From Desulfosediminicola ganghwensis (GTDB lineage Bacteria > Desulfobacterota > Desulfobulbia > Desulfobulbales > Desulfocapsaceae): 64,000 bases of DNA. Below, one piece after another: positions 45,854 to 55,107 of the stretch. Each line of letters begins with the position of its first letter. Positions within the stretch are counted from its first letter, which is position 1. A program made the position numbers and the translations under genes. The notes beneath the pieces are model-generated. The model was not told the DNA's origin. It was given only the letters and a program-made list of their open reading frames with translations, and did not search any database. The stretch covers positions 124,001 to 188,000 of the forward strand of contig NZ_CP050699.1 of NCBI RefSeq assembly GCF_005116675.2, in the 5' to 3' direction.

Positions 45854-46296
45854 TTTTTGCCAGGCATAGATCGGCACCAGAACCGATACATTAAGCAATC
45901 GGAAGCCGGTCCATCAGCCGTATCTCCTCCTAAGTTTCCCCGCGCCTGATTTTCACTGGGGAAACTTTTTTCGTTTATCCATCCTGATTTCAGTTAAATA
46001 CCTTCCGACACCCTGCCTCACCACTGAAATATCAACGACCCGGCTTCTCTTTTTTCTCCTCAGGCGCTAAAATTGTTTTGGGTGTTGCATTAATCACTTT
46101 TTATGCTCACTTACAACCTGTGCGCTCCCTCACCTGTTTGCAAATGACGTTTCTGCCAATGACTGTATCGAGGGTCGCCCGGACCGTTGAGGCATGCTGT
46201 CAGAGTCGATTGTGACCCAGTCGTCGCCGGCTGCACAGTTCGCCCAAGAAAATGCATTGTTTCAGCTTGTCTAACCTTCACCAACAAGGAGACGTG
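45854..46296. other. Intergenic between the DsrC-like gene and dodecin
   Basis: Contains the terminator of the DsrC/TusE-like gene at its left part. The remaining 320 bases show no gene, and the dodecin promoter is expected near the end. Confidence 0.5.
45932..45971 (+). terminator. Intrinsic terminator of the DsrC/TusE-like gene
   Basis: AAGTTTCCCC/GGGGAAACTT with a 16-base loop and a run of six T residues, about 80 bases after the stop. Confidence 0.85.
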
Positions 46297-46509
46297 ATGC
46301 CAGAAAGCGTATACAAAATTATAGAATTGGTTGGCTCCAGTCCTTCCTCATGGGAAAAAGCCGCAGAAAATGCAGTAGAATCTGCCGGACTCAGTATTCG
46401 TGACCTGCGTATCGCAGAAGTAACCAAGCTAGACATGAAACTTGATGAAAACGATGGCCTCTGCTACAGGGCCCGTCTCAAGCTTTCATTTAAAATCCTG
46501 TCGGAATAG
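46297..46509 (+). CDS. Dodecin
   Basis: The start at ATG 46297 follows AAGGAG. The 70 residues match the dodecin family (VYKIIELVGSSPSSWEKAAENAVESA, VTKLDMKLDENDG, YRARLKLSFKI), small dodecameric proteins that store or buffer FMN/FAD. Flavin storage fits the flavoprotein-rich surroundings. It stands alone, with a long hairpin downstream. Confidence 0.92.
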   Translation: MPESVYKIIELVGSSPSSWEKAAENAVESAGLSIRDLRIAEVTKLDMKLDENDGLCYRARLKLSFKILSE

Positions 46510-46680
46510 TCCGGGCTTAGCGACCAGACTACGTTCAAGCCAAGGGCCGGCCATCAGCTGTAAGTGAACAATCTTCCATGTACGCACTCCACTTTGCGTC
46601 GATAGAAAGTTACGCCTCCTTCACCCCATTCTTCCCACATCTAATTTCCCTGGTATAATTGAGATGATAGCTCCAAAGCA

Positions 46681-46728
46681 CCATGAGGCAGCCAGGATTT
46701 CTGCAGCGAAATCCTGGCTGCCTCATGG
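46681..46728. terminator. Perfect 20-bp hairpin
   Basis: CCATGAGGCAGCCAGGATTT (46681-46700) pairs perfectly with 46709-46728 around the loop CTGCAGCG. It is 170 bp after dodecin and 30 bp before the cupin gene. There is no T-run, so it may be a dispersed palindromic repeat rather than a true terminator. Confidence 0.5.
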
Positions 46729-46758
46729 GTCGATACTCAATTACACCCTTCTCAGAAA

Positions 46759-47142
46759 ATGCACCCAATGAATCCAGACATACGCCATACAAAACCGGAC
46801 CAGGAGTTTTATACCAGTGAACGATGTCACATAATTGAAATATCAAACTGCAGCAACGATAACGAAGCGTCTATAGCCAGGGCACGCGTAGAGCCGGGGA
46901 TAACGACTGAGTGGCACCAACTTACAGATATTACAGAAAGATATCTTATCATATCAGGTACAGGCATGGTTGAAATCAAGGGGTTGAAACCCACCCAGGT
47001 TACTGTGGGAGATGTTGTCGTCATACCTGCCTCCACGCCTCAGCGCATAACCAATACCGGTGATGACGAACTTCTTTTTTATGCGATCTGCACGCCCAGA
47101 TTCATCCCGGATGCATACATCAGTCTTGACGGAAAACAGTGA
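46759..47142 (+). CDS. Cupin-domain protein
   Basis: The 127 residues have the cupin barrel motifs: GITTEWHQLTDITERYLIISG (metal-binding first motif, with some ligands unusual), GDVVVIPASTPQRITNTG and LLFYAICTP. It is a small cytoplasmic metal-binding protein, enzyme or sugar/auxiliary binder of unknown substrate. The ribosome binding site is poor; the start may lie a few codons inside at ATG 46768. Confidence 0.8.
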   Translation: MHPMNPDIRHTKPDQEFYTSERCHIIEISNCSNDNEASIARARVEPGITTEWHQLTDITERYLIISGTGMVEIKGLKPTQVTVGDVVVIPASTPQRITNTGDDELLFYAICTPRFIPDAYISLDGKQ

Positions 47143-47292
47143 ATTCTCAGCATCGATCACTGGCAACAACCAGCCAAAAGTGGTAAAGCGAGTCTCGCGA
47201 CTGCATCCTTACCACGATCTATCTAATTACCCGCCTTGTACTCCACGGGCAATTACGCTTTGAAATCAATAGTTTTATCTTGGAGATATCGT

Positions 47293-48162
47293 TTGAAACT
47301 TTCTCAACAGGCTCAAGGTCTGCTCATCACCACCGCCGGCGTTCTGGCAATTTCCCCGGATACCCTCCTGGTGCGACTTCTTGAGCTCGAAAAGTGGTCT
47401 CTGCTCTTTTACCGGGGAATTATCATTGCTACCTGCCTGACCCTGTTCACTGTCTGTGTTCACCGCCGAAAAGCTGTTCAGCAATTTCGCAGCATTGGCA
47501 TACCCGGACTCTTCGTCGCCCTGCTCTTTACCGGCAGCACAACCTGCTTCGTTATCTCTCTCTATTACACCAGTGTCGCAAACACCCTTATCATTGTAAG
47601 TGCTTCCTCGATGTTTGCAGCGCTCTACAGCAGGGTATTCATGAAAGAAACCGTCGCCCTGCGTACCATAATCACCATGCTGGTCGTGATAGGGGCAATT
47701 GGTTATATAGTCCAGGATGGTATCGGCAGCGGCTCTCTGCATGGCGATCTGCTCGCTACCTGCAGTTCCATGTTCATGGCTGGCGCATTTACGCTTACCA
47801 GGGTCTCCCGGTCCCGCAACATGATCCCGGCATCTGCTCTTTCGGGGCTGATCACCGCAACCATCGCGTTCTTTCCGGCAACATTTGTTCTGCTCGACTT
47901 ACAGACATGTGTTTTACTTGTTACCCTCGGCATCTGCCTTGCCACCGCCTTTGGCCTGTTAACCGTTGGACCTCGCTATATCTCTGCCCCGGAGGTCAGC
48001 CTCCTGATGCCACTTGAGACAGTGCTGGGACCATTGCTTATCTGGTGGGTTATCGGAGAACAGCCTGGGAATACAGCCATTACAGGTGGCATTGTGGTGG
48101 TTGGCGCGCTGACCATCCATTCCCTGCTCAGCCTTAAACGCACGGCGCGACCAATCCATTAA
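47293..48162 (+). CDS. EamA-family (DMT) transporter
   Basis: TTG 47293 preceded by GGAG is favoured over the frame start at 47236. About 289 residues form ten hydrophobic helices in two EamA repeats (FYRGIIIATCLTLFTVC, ISAPEVSLLMPLETVLGPLLIWW). The two-repeat pattern with LxPLExxxGP in the second repeat is typical of metabolite exporters. Substrate unknown. Confidence 0.82.
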   Translation: MKLSQQAQGLLITTAGVLAISPDTLLVRLLELEKWSLLFYRGIIIATCLTLFTVCVHRRKAVQQFRSIGIPGLFVALLFTGSTTCFVISLYYTSVANTLIIVSASSMFAALYSRVFMKETVALRTIITMLVVIGAIGYIVQDGIGSGSLHGDLLATCSSMFMAGAFTLTRVSRSRNMIPASALSGLITATIAFFPATFVLLDLQTCVLLVTLGICLATAFGLLTVGPRYISAPEVSLLMPLETVLGPLLIWWVIGEQPGNTAITGGIVVVGALTIHSLLSLKRTARPIH

Positions 48163-48223
48163 AGCGCAGAGAGCAACTCACTCAATCTGCCATAACCGTA
48201 AGAGTCATGGCAGTTTGAGAGAT

Positions 48224-49105
48224 TCAGATTTTAAATGAGGAAGGCATTTCCGGCATAGCACCTTTCTGGGAACAGACCCATGCCGCCACTCGGTTGGCCT
48301 TTTCGTTGATGTCATCCAGAGAGTAATTATTCAACAGACTGATAACTGTTGCTGCGGTAAAAGCATCACCTGCACCGATGGTATCACCTATATTTTCCGT
48401 TCTGATTCCAGGGTGATCCGACACTTCCCCCCGACGTACCAGCAAACTGCCGCGATCTCCACGGGTCAATACTGCCAGGGTGAGGTCATGTTTTGCAACC
48501 AGCTGGTCGAGAATCTCTTGTTCACTGCCGGAGATTGCAGCCATCTCTGCCAGGATCTGCAACTCGTCATCATTGAGTTTAATAATATCAGCTAACGCAA
48601 TCGACCCCAACACCACTTCAGCTGAATAGAAATTCTGCCGCAGGTTGATATCAAAAATCTTCAGCGCCTTTTCCGGCAACATCGACAGGTAATCAGTAAG
48701 CACCCGTCGCGAATGCTCCCCACGCTGCACAAGGCTGCCAAAACACACACCATCCAGCCGCGAGGCCAGTTCGGCAGCCGCGTCATTGATTGCCAGATGA
48801 TCCCAGGCAATATCGTCCGGGAATTCATAACTGGCAACACCGGCCCCATCAACCCGGGCAAGCACATACCCCGTGGCATACCCCTTTATTGTGGTGATAC
48901 AGGAGGTTGGCACCTTCCGTCGACTCAACTCAGCAAGGGCCCTGCGGCCTCGCGTATCATCACCAATTGTCGATACTGCGTACCCCTCCGCTCCCAGCAT
49001 GCTCGCATGGTAGGCAAAGTTAATTGGCGCTCCTCCCAATTCTTCACTATCTCCTACAATATCAAATAGAATTTCGCCTACTCCTGCAATAACCGGTCGC
49101 TCCAT
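48224..49105 (-). CDS. PfkB-family sugar kinase, fructokinase-like
   Basis: From ATG 49105 (MERPVIAGVGEILFD) the 293 residues have the PfkB signature blocks ELGGAPINFAYHASMLGA (sugar binding), IFDINLRQNFY and DTIGAGDAFTAA with the catalytic Asp. A GTG six bases upstream has better-spaced GGGAG and could be the real start. The longest frame (to 49249) is not supported. It phosphorylates a sugar, likely fructose; no sugar transporter is adjacent. Confidence 0.85.
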   Translation of the reverse strand: MERPVIAGVGEILFDIVGDSEELGGAPINFAYHASMLGAEGYAVSTIGDDTRGRRALAELSRRKVPTSCITTIKGYATGYVLARVDGAGVASYEFPDDIAWDHLAINDAAAELASRLDGVCFGSLVQRGEHSRRVLTDYLSMLPEKALKIFDINLRQNFYSAEVVLGSIALADIIKLNDDELQILAEMAAISGSEQEILDQLVAKHDLTLAVLTRGDRGSLLVRRGEVSDHPGIRTENIGDTIGAGDAFTAATVISLLNNYSLDDINEKANRVAAWVCSQKGAMPEMPSSFKI

Positions 49106-49245
49106 GATCACTGACTCTCCCAATTGCTTGTGCCATGTCGGGTTACCTTTTAATCTTCTCTGGCAACAGACATTTTTCAAATCGTTTTTTAGCCTTATAT
49201 CCGCCTGTTTCAGTTGTACCTGGCAACAATCACCAAGACAAGTTC

Positions 49246-49572
49246 TCAAGTAAGAAAATAACGGCCAAGGGCAACCAACACCATTCCTACAGCGACGGTA
49301 CCAAAAAAAGATTTGAACTTCCAGGCCACCAGGAATGTGGGCAAGGCCACCAGTAAAAAGAGATTCTCATCTGATATATTCAGCGTGCCCTCCGGGCAGA
49401 GCAAGCCCGGAGCCAACAGCGCAGCCAGCACCGTTGCCGGCACAAAACTCAGCCACCTGCCGATCCAGGGAGCAAGGTTTCTTCCTGAAAGGAGCAACAT
49501 CGGCAACACCCTGGGCAGGTACGTTACCAATCCCATACCGACAATTGTCATGAAGATGATCGACTGGTCCAT
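49246..49572 (-). CDS. azlD: AzlD-family branched-chain amino acid exporter subunit
   Basis: The 108 residues have three to four hydrophobic helices (FMTIVGMGLVTYLPRVLPMLLL, FVPATVLAALLAPGLL) of the AzlD type. The gene overlaps the 3' end of azlC by 25 bases. Together they form the small-plus-large subunit exporter known for branched-chain amino acids or azaleucine. The start is inferred from the overlap. Confidence 0.88.
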   Translation of the reverse strand: MDQSIIFMTIVGMGLVTYLPRVLPMLLLSGRNLAPWIGRWLSFVPATVLAALLAPGLLCPEGTLNISDENLFLLVALPTFLVAWKFKSFFGTVAVGMVLVALGRYFLT

Positions 49573-50237
49573 TGCTCCACCCCTAGGCCGACGGTCGAGG
49601 CAATGACCGTTGCGGCAATAACATGAAATTGTTCAAAACCAAGCAGAAACAGAGATACCGACAGTAGCGCCGCGAGGGCTGCCATCATCAGGTAAACCGG
49701 CTTCACCAACTGTGGCACCAGCAGCGCGATAAACATCGCGGGCAAAGCGTAATCAAGCCCTATTGGTCTGACGTCCGCTATCTGGCCACCGGCAAAATAC
49801 CCAAGCACCGAGCCGATTACCCACGATGACTGGGCGGTGATATTCACCGCAAAGGTCTCGGTCAACCGCGGCATCTCCCCCTTCATACGCATGGTGTGCA
49901 AGGCAAAGGTTTCGTCAGTCAGCTCATAGCCGAAAAAAGCGATCTGTCTCTTTTTCCACCCTTTCAGTTTGGGGGCCAAAGCCGCTGACATCAAAAGATG
50001 GCGCAGGTTAACCACAAAGGTGGTCATAATAATCGCCAAAGGAGCCACTCCCGCGCCGAACAGGCCTGCTCCGATCAACTGAGCACTGCCTGCAAAGACG
50101 ATTAATGACATCCCCACGGCATTCACTACGCCAAGGCCGCTCTTCTGTGCCAGAACACCATATGCAAAACCGACCGGTATATAACCAAGCACTATGGGTA
50201 ACGCCTGGCGGAATCCACTTAACAACGCTGACTTCAC
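49548..50237 (-). CDS. azlC: AzlC-family branched-chain amino acid exporter subunit
   Basis: The 229 residues begin at GTG 50237 after GGAGGAG and contain the AzlC blocks LPIVLGYIPVGFAYGVLAQKSG and FVVNLRHLLMSAALAPKL. Six or more membrane helices are present. It pairs with AzlD downstream. No Lrp-type regulator is adjacent. Confidence 0.9.
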   Translation of the reverse strand: MKSALLSGFRQALPIVLGYIPVGFAYGVLAQKSGLGVVNAVGMSLIVFAGSAQLIGAGLFGAGVAPLAIIMTTFVVNLRHLLMSAALAPKLKGWKKRQIAFFGYELTDETFALHTMRMKGEMPRLTETFAVNITAQSSWVIGSVLGYFAGGQIADVRPIGLDYALPAMFIALLVPQLVKPVYLMMAALAALLSVSLFLLGFEQFHVIAATVIASTVGLGVEQWTSRSSS

Positions 50238-50460
50238 AACTCCTCCACCTGTTATTTATTGTTAACGACACACTTCTTTTCCTTATTAAAACAGCTCAGT
50301 CTCAAAGGAACAGATACAGCTTTCCTGAAAATTAGCCAGTACAGTCGTTTGCAGGCAAGCGAAACATCAAGAGTAAAAGCTCAAGTTGTGGTATGTTTGC
50401 CACCGATTTAACCGGAATTTGCAATGAACCTGCCCCGTATTGTGCTTTTAGCTGAGGACA

Positions 50461-50937
50461 ATGCTTAACTATCTTTTTTCCATACATACCGCTATGAGAG
50501 CCCTCTCTTCACGACATACTTTTTCCTATAAATACGTATACTTGTCTCTTTGGATGTGCGGGTTTGCGCTGGGTGCCAAAGACGTTCTGCTAACCGGCTC
50601 ATCCGACCCAAGGTTCATGCAATACATTGTTATCTGGGCACTATTTTCCATTTTTATCTATTTCTGTACCGGTTCAATCAAGAAAGTCATTATCAAAGAT
50701 CAAACACTCCTGGTTTCCAACTACATTACCGACAGGCAGATACCATTGGCCGATATCCAGTCCATAGGCGGATCATCGTTTATGAGTCCTAAGCAGGTGT
50801 GGTTCACCCTCAAAGGTTCAGGCACGTCCAGTGTGAAAATCAGCTTTATTCCGGTGGGAAAACGAGTGCGCGGACCAGGGAAACATCCCATGGTCAAAGA
50901 GTTGGCTGAAGAATTGAATATTGAAGTAGCAGGTTGA
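50461..50937 (+). CDS. Small membrane protein with PH-like C-terminal part
   Basis: The 158 residues contain two hydrophobic helices (VYLSLWMCGFALGAKDVLL, YIVIWALFSIFIYFCTGSI) and a C-terminal beta-rich segment (KVIIKDQTLLVSNYITDRQIPLADIQSIGG), as in bacterial PH-domain membrane proteins. The start could be ATG 50494. Function unknown. Confidence 0.6.
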   Translation: MLNYLFSIHTAMRALSSRHTFSYKYVYLSLWMCGFALGAKDVLLTGSSDPRFMQYIVIWALFSIFIYFCTGSIKKVIIKDQTLLVSNYITDRQIPLADIQSIGGSSFMSPKQVWFTLKGSGTSSVKISFIPVGKRVRGPGKHPMVKELAEELNIEVAG

Positions 50938-51082
50938 GTTTCAGGAACTACCGGCGGGGGGGGAGAGAAAAGCCTGAACCTGAATTTTTCATGAGGGGCT
51001 CCACGTACCTATTCGCCCTTCCGGGCAGGGGAAGCAGTGCGCATTATCTGTCACGCTGAGTTTTTTTTACAGCAATCCTTTT

Positions 51083-51118
51083 GATAAGGGCACACCCGCT
51101 GTGGAATGCGCCCTTATC
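51083..51118. terminator. Hairpin after the FadR-type gene
   Basis: GATAAGGGC/GCCCTTATC, 9 bp, just past the stop of the leftward regulator. Without a T-run in that direction, termination is uncertain. Confidence 0.45.
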
Positions 51119-51119
51119 A

Positions 51120-51851
51120 CTAGTCTTGCTTCTTTGACAATCCATTAAAAAACTGCAACAGCCGCTGATTGGTACCAAAAAGGTGATCCCGCATAAAAAG
51201 CCGTGCTTTTTCAGGATCTTGATCTTTTATCGCCTGATAGATCCCCTCGTGTTGCTCCCATACTGTTACAATACGCTCTTCACTGGAGATAAAGCCATTC
51301 AGTACCGGCTCAAGGAATTCACGGGCAAAATCAAAAATGGCTTTGAGGGCATGCGCGCGCAAAAAGTTATGAGAAGCTCTGGCAATGGCTAAATGAAAAG
51401 CGATTTCATTTTCCCAGGTAAAGGATTTGCCTGAGGTCTCCTTAAAAGCCTTCAAGGCGAGGTGGATCTCCTCTAGGTCCTCTTCCGTACGTTTTTCCGC
51501 TGCCTCCCTGGCCGACGACTGCTCAATACTGCGGCGAACCTCATACAAATCGACAATACGCTTCTGGTCCACCTCCATGATTTTTTTAAGAGGACTAAGG
51601 GGAACCGCTGCGTCCATGTTCTTTACATAATTTCCCTTACGCTTTTTAATCTCTATAAAACCGAGCGTTTCCAAGGTGTTCAATGCTTCGCGCAGTGAAG
51701 ACCGGCCTACTCCGAACAACTCGGTAAGTCTTCTTTCACTTGGTAGCTTTTCCCCCGGAAGCAACCTGCCTTCAGTTATCAAATCAATCAACTGAGAAAC
51801 AATCTTATCTGAAACTTTTTCGACCTTTACTTCCCTAAACACATCGTCCAT
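51120..51851 (-). CDS. FadR/GntR-family regulator with FCD domain
   Basis: The 243 residues have a GntR winged helix (KIVSQLIDLITEGRLLPGEKLPSERRLTELFGVGRSSLREAL) and a C-terminal FCD domain with the metal-binding helices (ENEIAFHLAIARASHN, EHEGIYQAIKDQD). Relatives control lactate, glycolate, pyruvate or sugar-acid use. It is preceded by the palindrome TGGTCTGACCA, almost certainly its own operator. No metabolic target gene is adjacent. Confidence 0.88.
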   Translation of the reverse strand: MDDVFREVKVEKVSDKIVSQLIDLITEGRLLPGEKLPSERRLTELFGVGRSSLREALNTLETLGFIEIKKRKGNYVKNMDAAVPLSPLKKIMEVDQKRIVDLYEVRRSIEQSSAREAAEKRTEEDLEEIHLALKAFKETSGKSFTWENEIAFHLAIARASHNFLRAHALKAIFDFAREFLEPVLNGFISSEERIVTVWEQHEGIYQAIKDQDPEKARLFMRDHLFGTNQRLLQFFNGLSKKQD

Positions 51852-51874
51852 GCATATTCCAATATTTTGAACTT

Positions 51875-51885
51875 TGGTCTGACCA
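51875..51885. promoter_or_regulatory. FadR/GntR operator, autoregulatory
   Basis: TGGTCTGACCA is a perfect palindrome of the TGGTnnnACCA type used by FCD-GntR regulators, 24 bp upstream of the regulator start. Confidence 0.75.
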
Positions 51886-52014
51886 GAAACCTGGTTTTAT
51901 TCCTCCAATGCAAGATAAACTAATCATGTTCAAGTTACCAACAAAAATAGCAGACATACCGCAACTGCGAAATGTAAAATAAACTTGACAACAGGCCCAT
52001 AGTAAAATAAGTTG

Positions 52015-52025
52015 TGGTCAGACCA
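52015..52025. promoter_or_regulatory. Second FadR/GntR operator
   Basis: TGGTCAGACCA, the same palindrome with the central base swapped, lies 165 bp upstream of the regulator. A partial repeat GTGACCACAAG follows at 52034, making a wider inverted repeat. Its presence implies a rightward promoter once controlled here. Confidence 0.7.
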
Positions 52026-52234
52026 GCCAACAATGTGACCACAAGCTTTCAATTAAAACAACAAATTGCTTGGGCCAGACGCTGGACATTACTTCATTCT
52101 GGCTTCCGTTCCGGAACCTCCCGTCATGGAGGAGAGTCTGCCCTCCCCCCATGACACCCCAATTCGCAGCAAGAGGTGTCTGAATGTTGATGACCGCGAC
52201 ATTTCAGACGTACAAGCCTCTGCTCCTGTTCCTT

Positions 52235-52284
52235 GGTCAAAGCAGCGTTTTAAAGCCTGAACTCCTCCTTAGACTGCTTTGACC
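52235..52284. other. 11-bp inverted repeat
   Basis: GGTCAAAGCAG and its perfect complement CTGCTTTGACC, 28 bases apart, in the empty region. It could be a terminator left from lost genes or an operator. Confidence 0.35.
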
Positions 52285-52544
52285 TTGGAACAGTCTTCTT
52301 ATTCTATCCGCCTCAACCTGAATTGCGGCCCAGTTTTCCAGCCTTTCCGCTATCGTGAACCTGCCCTTATATTTCTAAAAATTTGAGGATATGCATACAT
52401 CAGCGGCAGGCTCTCCCTGAAATATCAGAAGAGCCTTCAAAGGTGAACGTGTAACGGGTTACATCTCAACCAATAACTGGTAGATCACTAAAAAGCTGGC
52501 AACGCCGAACCTGAGTAGTGCCAGATGTTAAATTATCAGTCACT

Positions 52545-53135
52545 TCACAATTGGAACCTCTCCCTGAAAATTTTCTTTTCGAGAAACCCCAGGGCCCTGC
52601 AATCTTCAGAAGCCCTCTGCATCATCGGCATCGGCCCACAGATATAAACCGCTGCTGAGCTGCGCACATTTTCAAGCCCGGTGATGCTCCCTGTTCTGCG
52701 GATTGACCATAACCTTGCCAGTTTCCTTGAGCCCACCATTGCAAGAACACAGCCTGCGATCACATAGACCGTCAAGCGCGGCAACCCATCGAGATAGGAT
52801 TCAGAGACATTGAGAAGGTGGACGATAATTCCCGTGAAAGCCAAGTAGCCGAGTGGCTTATGGAACCTGAGCCAGAGCTTATCGCGAATGTCGTATCTTT
52901 GCCTGAATATTGAGGTGCCAACAAGAACGAGAAGTACAATCAGCATTATGCCCCCAACAAGTGCAGGCCAATGTTGCCACCTGAACGGCAGATTTCCCCA
53001 GCCGGTTGAGAAGATAATCAATGCGGCATGAGTCAGCCCGAAATTCAGGATCAGCATGCCATTCAACCGGTGCAATATCAAAAGATTCTGCAACCCAAAA
53101 ACCCGATCAAGGCTAGATATTCTCGCCACCAGCAC
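52545..53135 (-). pseudogene. Internally deleted ferric reductase-like / NADPH oxidase-type protein
   Basis: The translated frame begins in the middle of the membrane domain (ISSLDRVFGLQNLLILHRLNGM, then several helices with the histidines HRLNG, THAAL, FHKPLGY and VHLLN that bind haem). It then jumps from RRTGSITGLENVRSS straight to VYICGPMPMMQRASEDCRALG, the NAD-binding tail. The FAD-binding and most of the NAD-binding domain are missing, as is the first membrane helix. Full-length relatives are over twice as long. It has a GTG start at best. I call it decayed, although a truncated haem protein cannot be excluded. Confidence 0.65.
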
Positions 53136-53159
53136 ATCCAGCAGTCTCCTGAAAAGAGT

Positions 53160-53208
53160 AAGGCCCCGGAAATCAACTCATGGTGAATTGTTTAATTTCC
53201 AGGGCCTT
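53160..53208 (-). terminator. Terminator of the M20 peptidase gene
   Basis: AAGGCCCTGGAAAT and ATTTCCGGGGCCTT (minus strand) form a 14-bp stem with one G-U pair, 40 bases after the leftward stop, followed by ACTCTTTTC. Confidence 0.8.
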
Positions 53209-53248
53209 TAGTCTAAGGTTGAACAGTTTTTTTTGCGCTGAGAGCGGA

Positions 53249-54619
53249 TTATCGTCTGATTCTCTGAAGATAATCGGCAACCGTCAGCATACCTAGCCGG
53301 AGCTGGGTCAGGCTGAATTTTTCATTGGCCGCATGGGCACCGTCATCAGGCAAACCAAACCCCATCAGAATGATAGGTGCCTGCAACACAGAATCAAATA
53401 GAGCGGCAATTGGGATTGAGCCACCTTCACGCATCAGTACCGGCCTGTTCTGGTAGGTTTCTGCCAGGGAATCGGTGGCAGCCTTAAAAAATGGATTTTC
53501 CGCTTTTACAGAAACACCTCTGCCAGAATGCATGTTGACCGCAGTCGCCTCATGACCTGCCGGCAGATTTTTCTGCACAGCTTTTTCGAACCAGCCGAAA
53601 ACTTCATAGGGATCAAGTTCTGCCGGCAGACGCATGCTCACCTTTGCCAAAGCCCGCGCCGGTATCACCGTTTTAGCTCCTTCGCCGGTAAAGCCGCCGC
53701 GAATACCATGCACCTCAAGAGTCGGCCGTACCCCAAGACGCTCCAGCGGTGGATAATCCTCTTCACCGACCAGTGCATCAACTCCCATCTCATCTTTGAG
53801 GGACTCTGCAATGTTTAAAGGATCAGCATCCCAAAAGGCTTTCTCCTCCGCTGCCGGTCGGCCCAGGGCCTCATGCAGTTCCGGGATATTGATCACACCA
53901 TCCTCACCTTTCAACCTGCTTATCAGCACACAGAGTGCATGAATCGGGTTTGGCGCCACGCCGCCGTAACTGCCCGAGTGCAGATCAGTTCTGGCGCCTG
54001 ACACCGCAATCTCGGTATAGAGGATACCACGCAACCCCTGAACGAGAGACGGCTGGGTCTCACTCACCATATGCGTATCGCAGATAAGTACTGCGTCCGC
54101 TTTTAACAGTTCCGGGTTTCTTTCGACAAAACGTTCAATTCCGGCACCACCAGACTCCTCCTCCCCTTCCAGCAGGATTTTAACATTGACGGGCAACTTT
54201 CCCTCTGTTTTCAACCAGGCCTCCAGGGCACCGATCACCACCATGATCTGCCCTTTATCATCGCTCGTCCCCCTGCCGTAAATATTACCGTCACGCACCT
54301 GGGGTTCGAAGGGAGGTGTGTCCCAATCCGAGACCGGGTCCACCGGCTGGACATCGTAGTGACCATAGATCAGTACGGTCGGTTGCTGCTCGTCCACCAT
54401 CCATTCGGTATAAATCAAGGGATGACCGTTGGTGGGAATAGTCCGCACTTCGGAAAAACCCAAAAATACAAGTTTATTGCGTACCCATTCAGACGCTGCG
54501 TACACATCTTCGTCATGTTCACCCAGAGCGCTGATACTCGGAATAGCAAGCCATTCACTCAACTCCCTGATAAATTTTTCCTGATTCTTCTCAATATATG
54601 CAACTCTGGTTTCAGCCAT
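53249..54619 (-). CDS. M20-family dipeptidase
   Basis: The 456 residues have the zinc-ligand motifs of the M20 dipeptidase (CNDP/PepV-like) group: IYGHYDVQPVDP (His, Asp), GRGTSDDKGQ, LEGEEESGG (catalytic and ligand Glu), CDTHMVS and, near the end, GLPDDGAHAANEKFS. A lid domain sits at about 190-340. It cleaves dipeptides in the cytoplasm. AAGGAG is upstream of the ATG and a terminator follows; it is monocistronic. Confidence 0.9.
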   Translation of the reverse strand: MAETRVAYIEKNQEKFIRELSEWLAIPSISALGEHDEDVYAASEWVRNKLVFLGFSEVRTIPTNGHPLIYTEWMVDEQQPTVLIYGHYDVQPVDPVSDWDTPPFEPQVRDGNIYGRGTSDDKGQIMVVIGALEAWLKTEGKLPVNVKILLEGEEESGGAGIERFVERNPELLKADAVLICDTHMVSETQPSLVQGLRGILYTEIAVSGARTDLHSGSYGGVAPNPIHALCVLISRLKGEDGVINIPELHEALGRPAAEEKAFWDADPLNIAESLKDEMGVDALVGEEDYPPLERLGVRPTLEVHGIRGGFTGEGAKTVIPARALAKVSMRLPAELDPYEVFGWFEKAVQKNLPAGHEATAVNMHSGRGVSVKAENPFFKAATDSLAETYQNRPVLMREGGSIPIAALFDSVLQAPIILMGFGLPDDGAHAANEKFSLTQLRLGMLTVADYLQRIRR

Positions 54620-55107
54620 GATTCATAGCTCCTTTCCTGAGAACGTGGATTAAAATGTTTGCTGTATGCCCAACATACCAGCACCTGTCCCCCAATAATA
54701 TATGAGGTTTTTAGCAGCAGCAATATTTATCGGCCAAGCCGGATTCCCCCTCGAGCCAAAACCCACACCATGCCGAGCCGTGGGATGCATAACACGTATC
54801 TTTTTTGGGCCACTTCAATATAATTCGAGCAACTTTATAACTTTTGTGTAAAATTATTTATTGATCACCAGTGCACTACGCTCTGCTGTAGCCTTTCGCA
54901 TGTGCCGCCCCTGGCACATCACCAATACCCTTCCCGGTACCTGCCCTCATGGCGAGCCACCCTATCGGTGCAGCTTTCAGGTACAACGTGATCGTGCATC
55001 ACTATTTTCCCCCTTATTATACCCAGGCAACGAGCAGACCAGGCAACCGGTAATCATTTCAAACTAATACTTTCTTTTCAAAAGAGAATTCAACAACGGA
55101 GTCGAAG
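54620..55107. other. Intergenic between divergent M20 peptidase and asd
   Basis: This holds two divergent promoters, not resolved by eye. No gene, hairpin or repeat is evident. Confidence 0.5.

Larger units (their letters stand above)
51886..52544. other. Largely empty region next to the FadR-type regulator
   Basis: About 660 bases with a second operator palindrome (52015-52025) and an inverted repeat (52235-52284) but no supported gene. The only open frame (64 codons) looks like chance. A deletion of the regulator's target genes would explain the layout. Confidence 0.5.

Noticed and set aside
52066-52260. 64-codon frame downstream of the second FadR operator
   Set aside because: Although well placed as a target gene, it has no ribosome binding site and a Pro/Ser-rich composition unlike a conserved protein.
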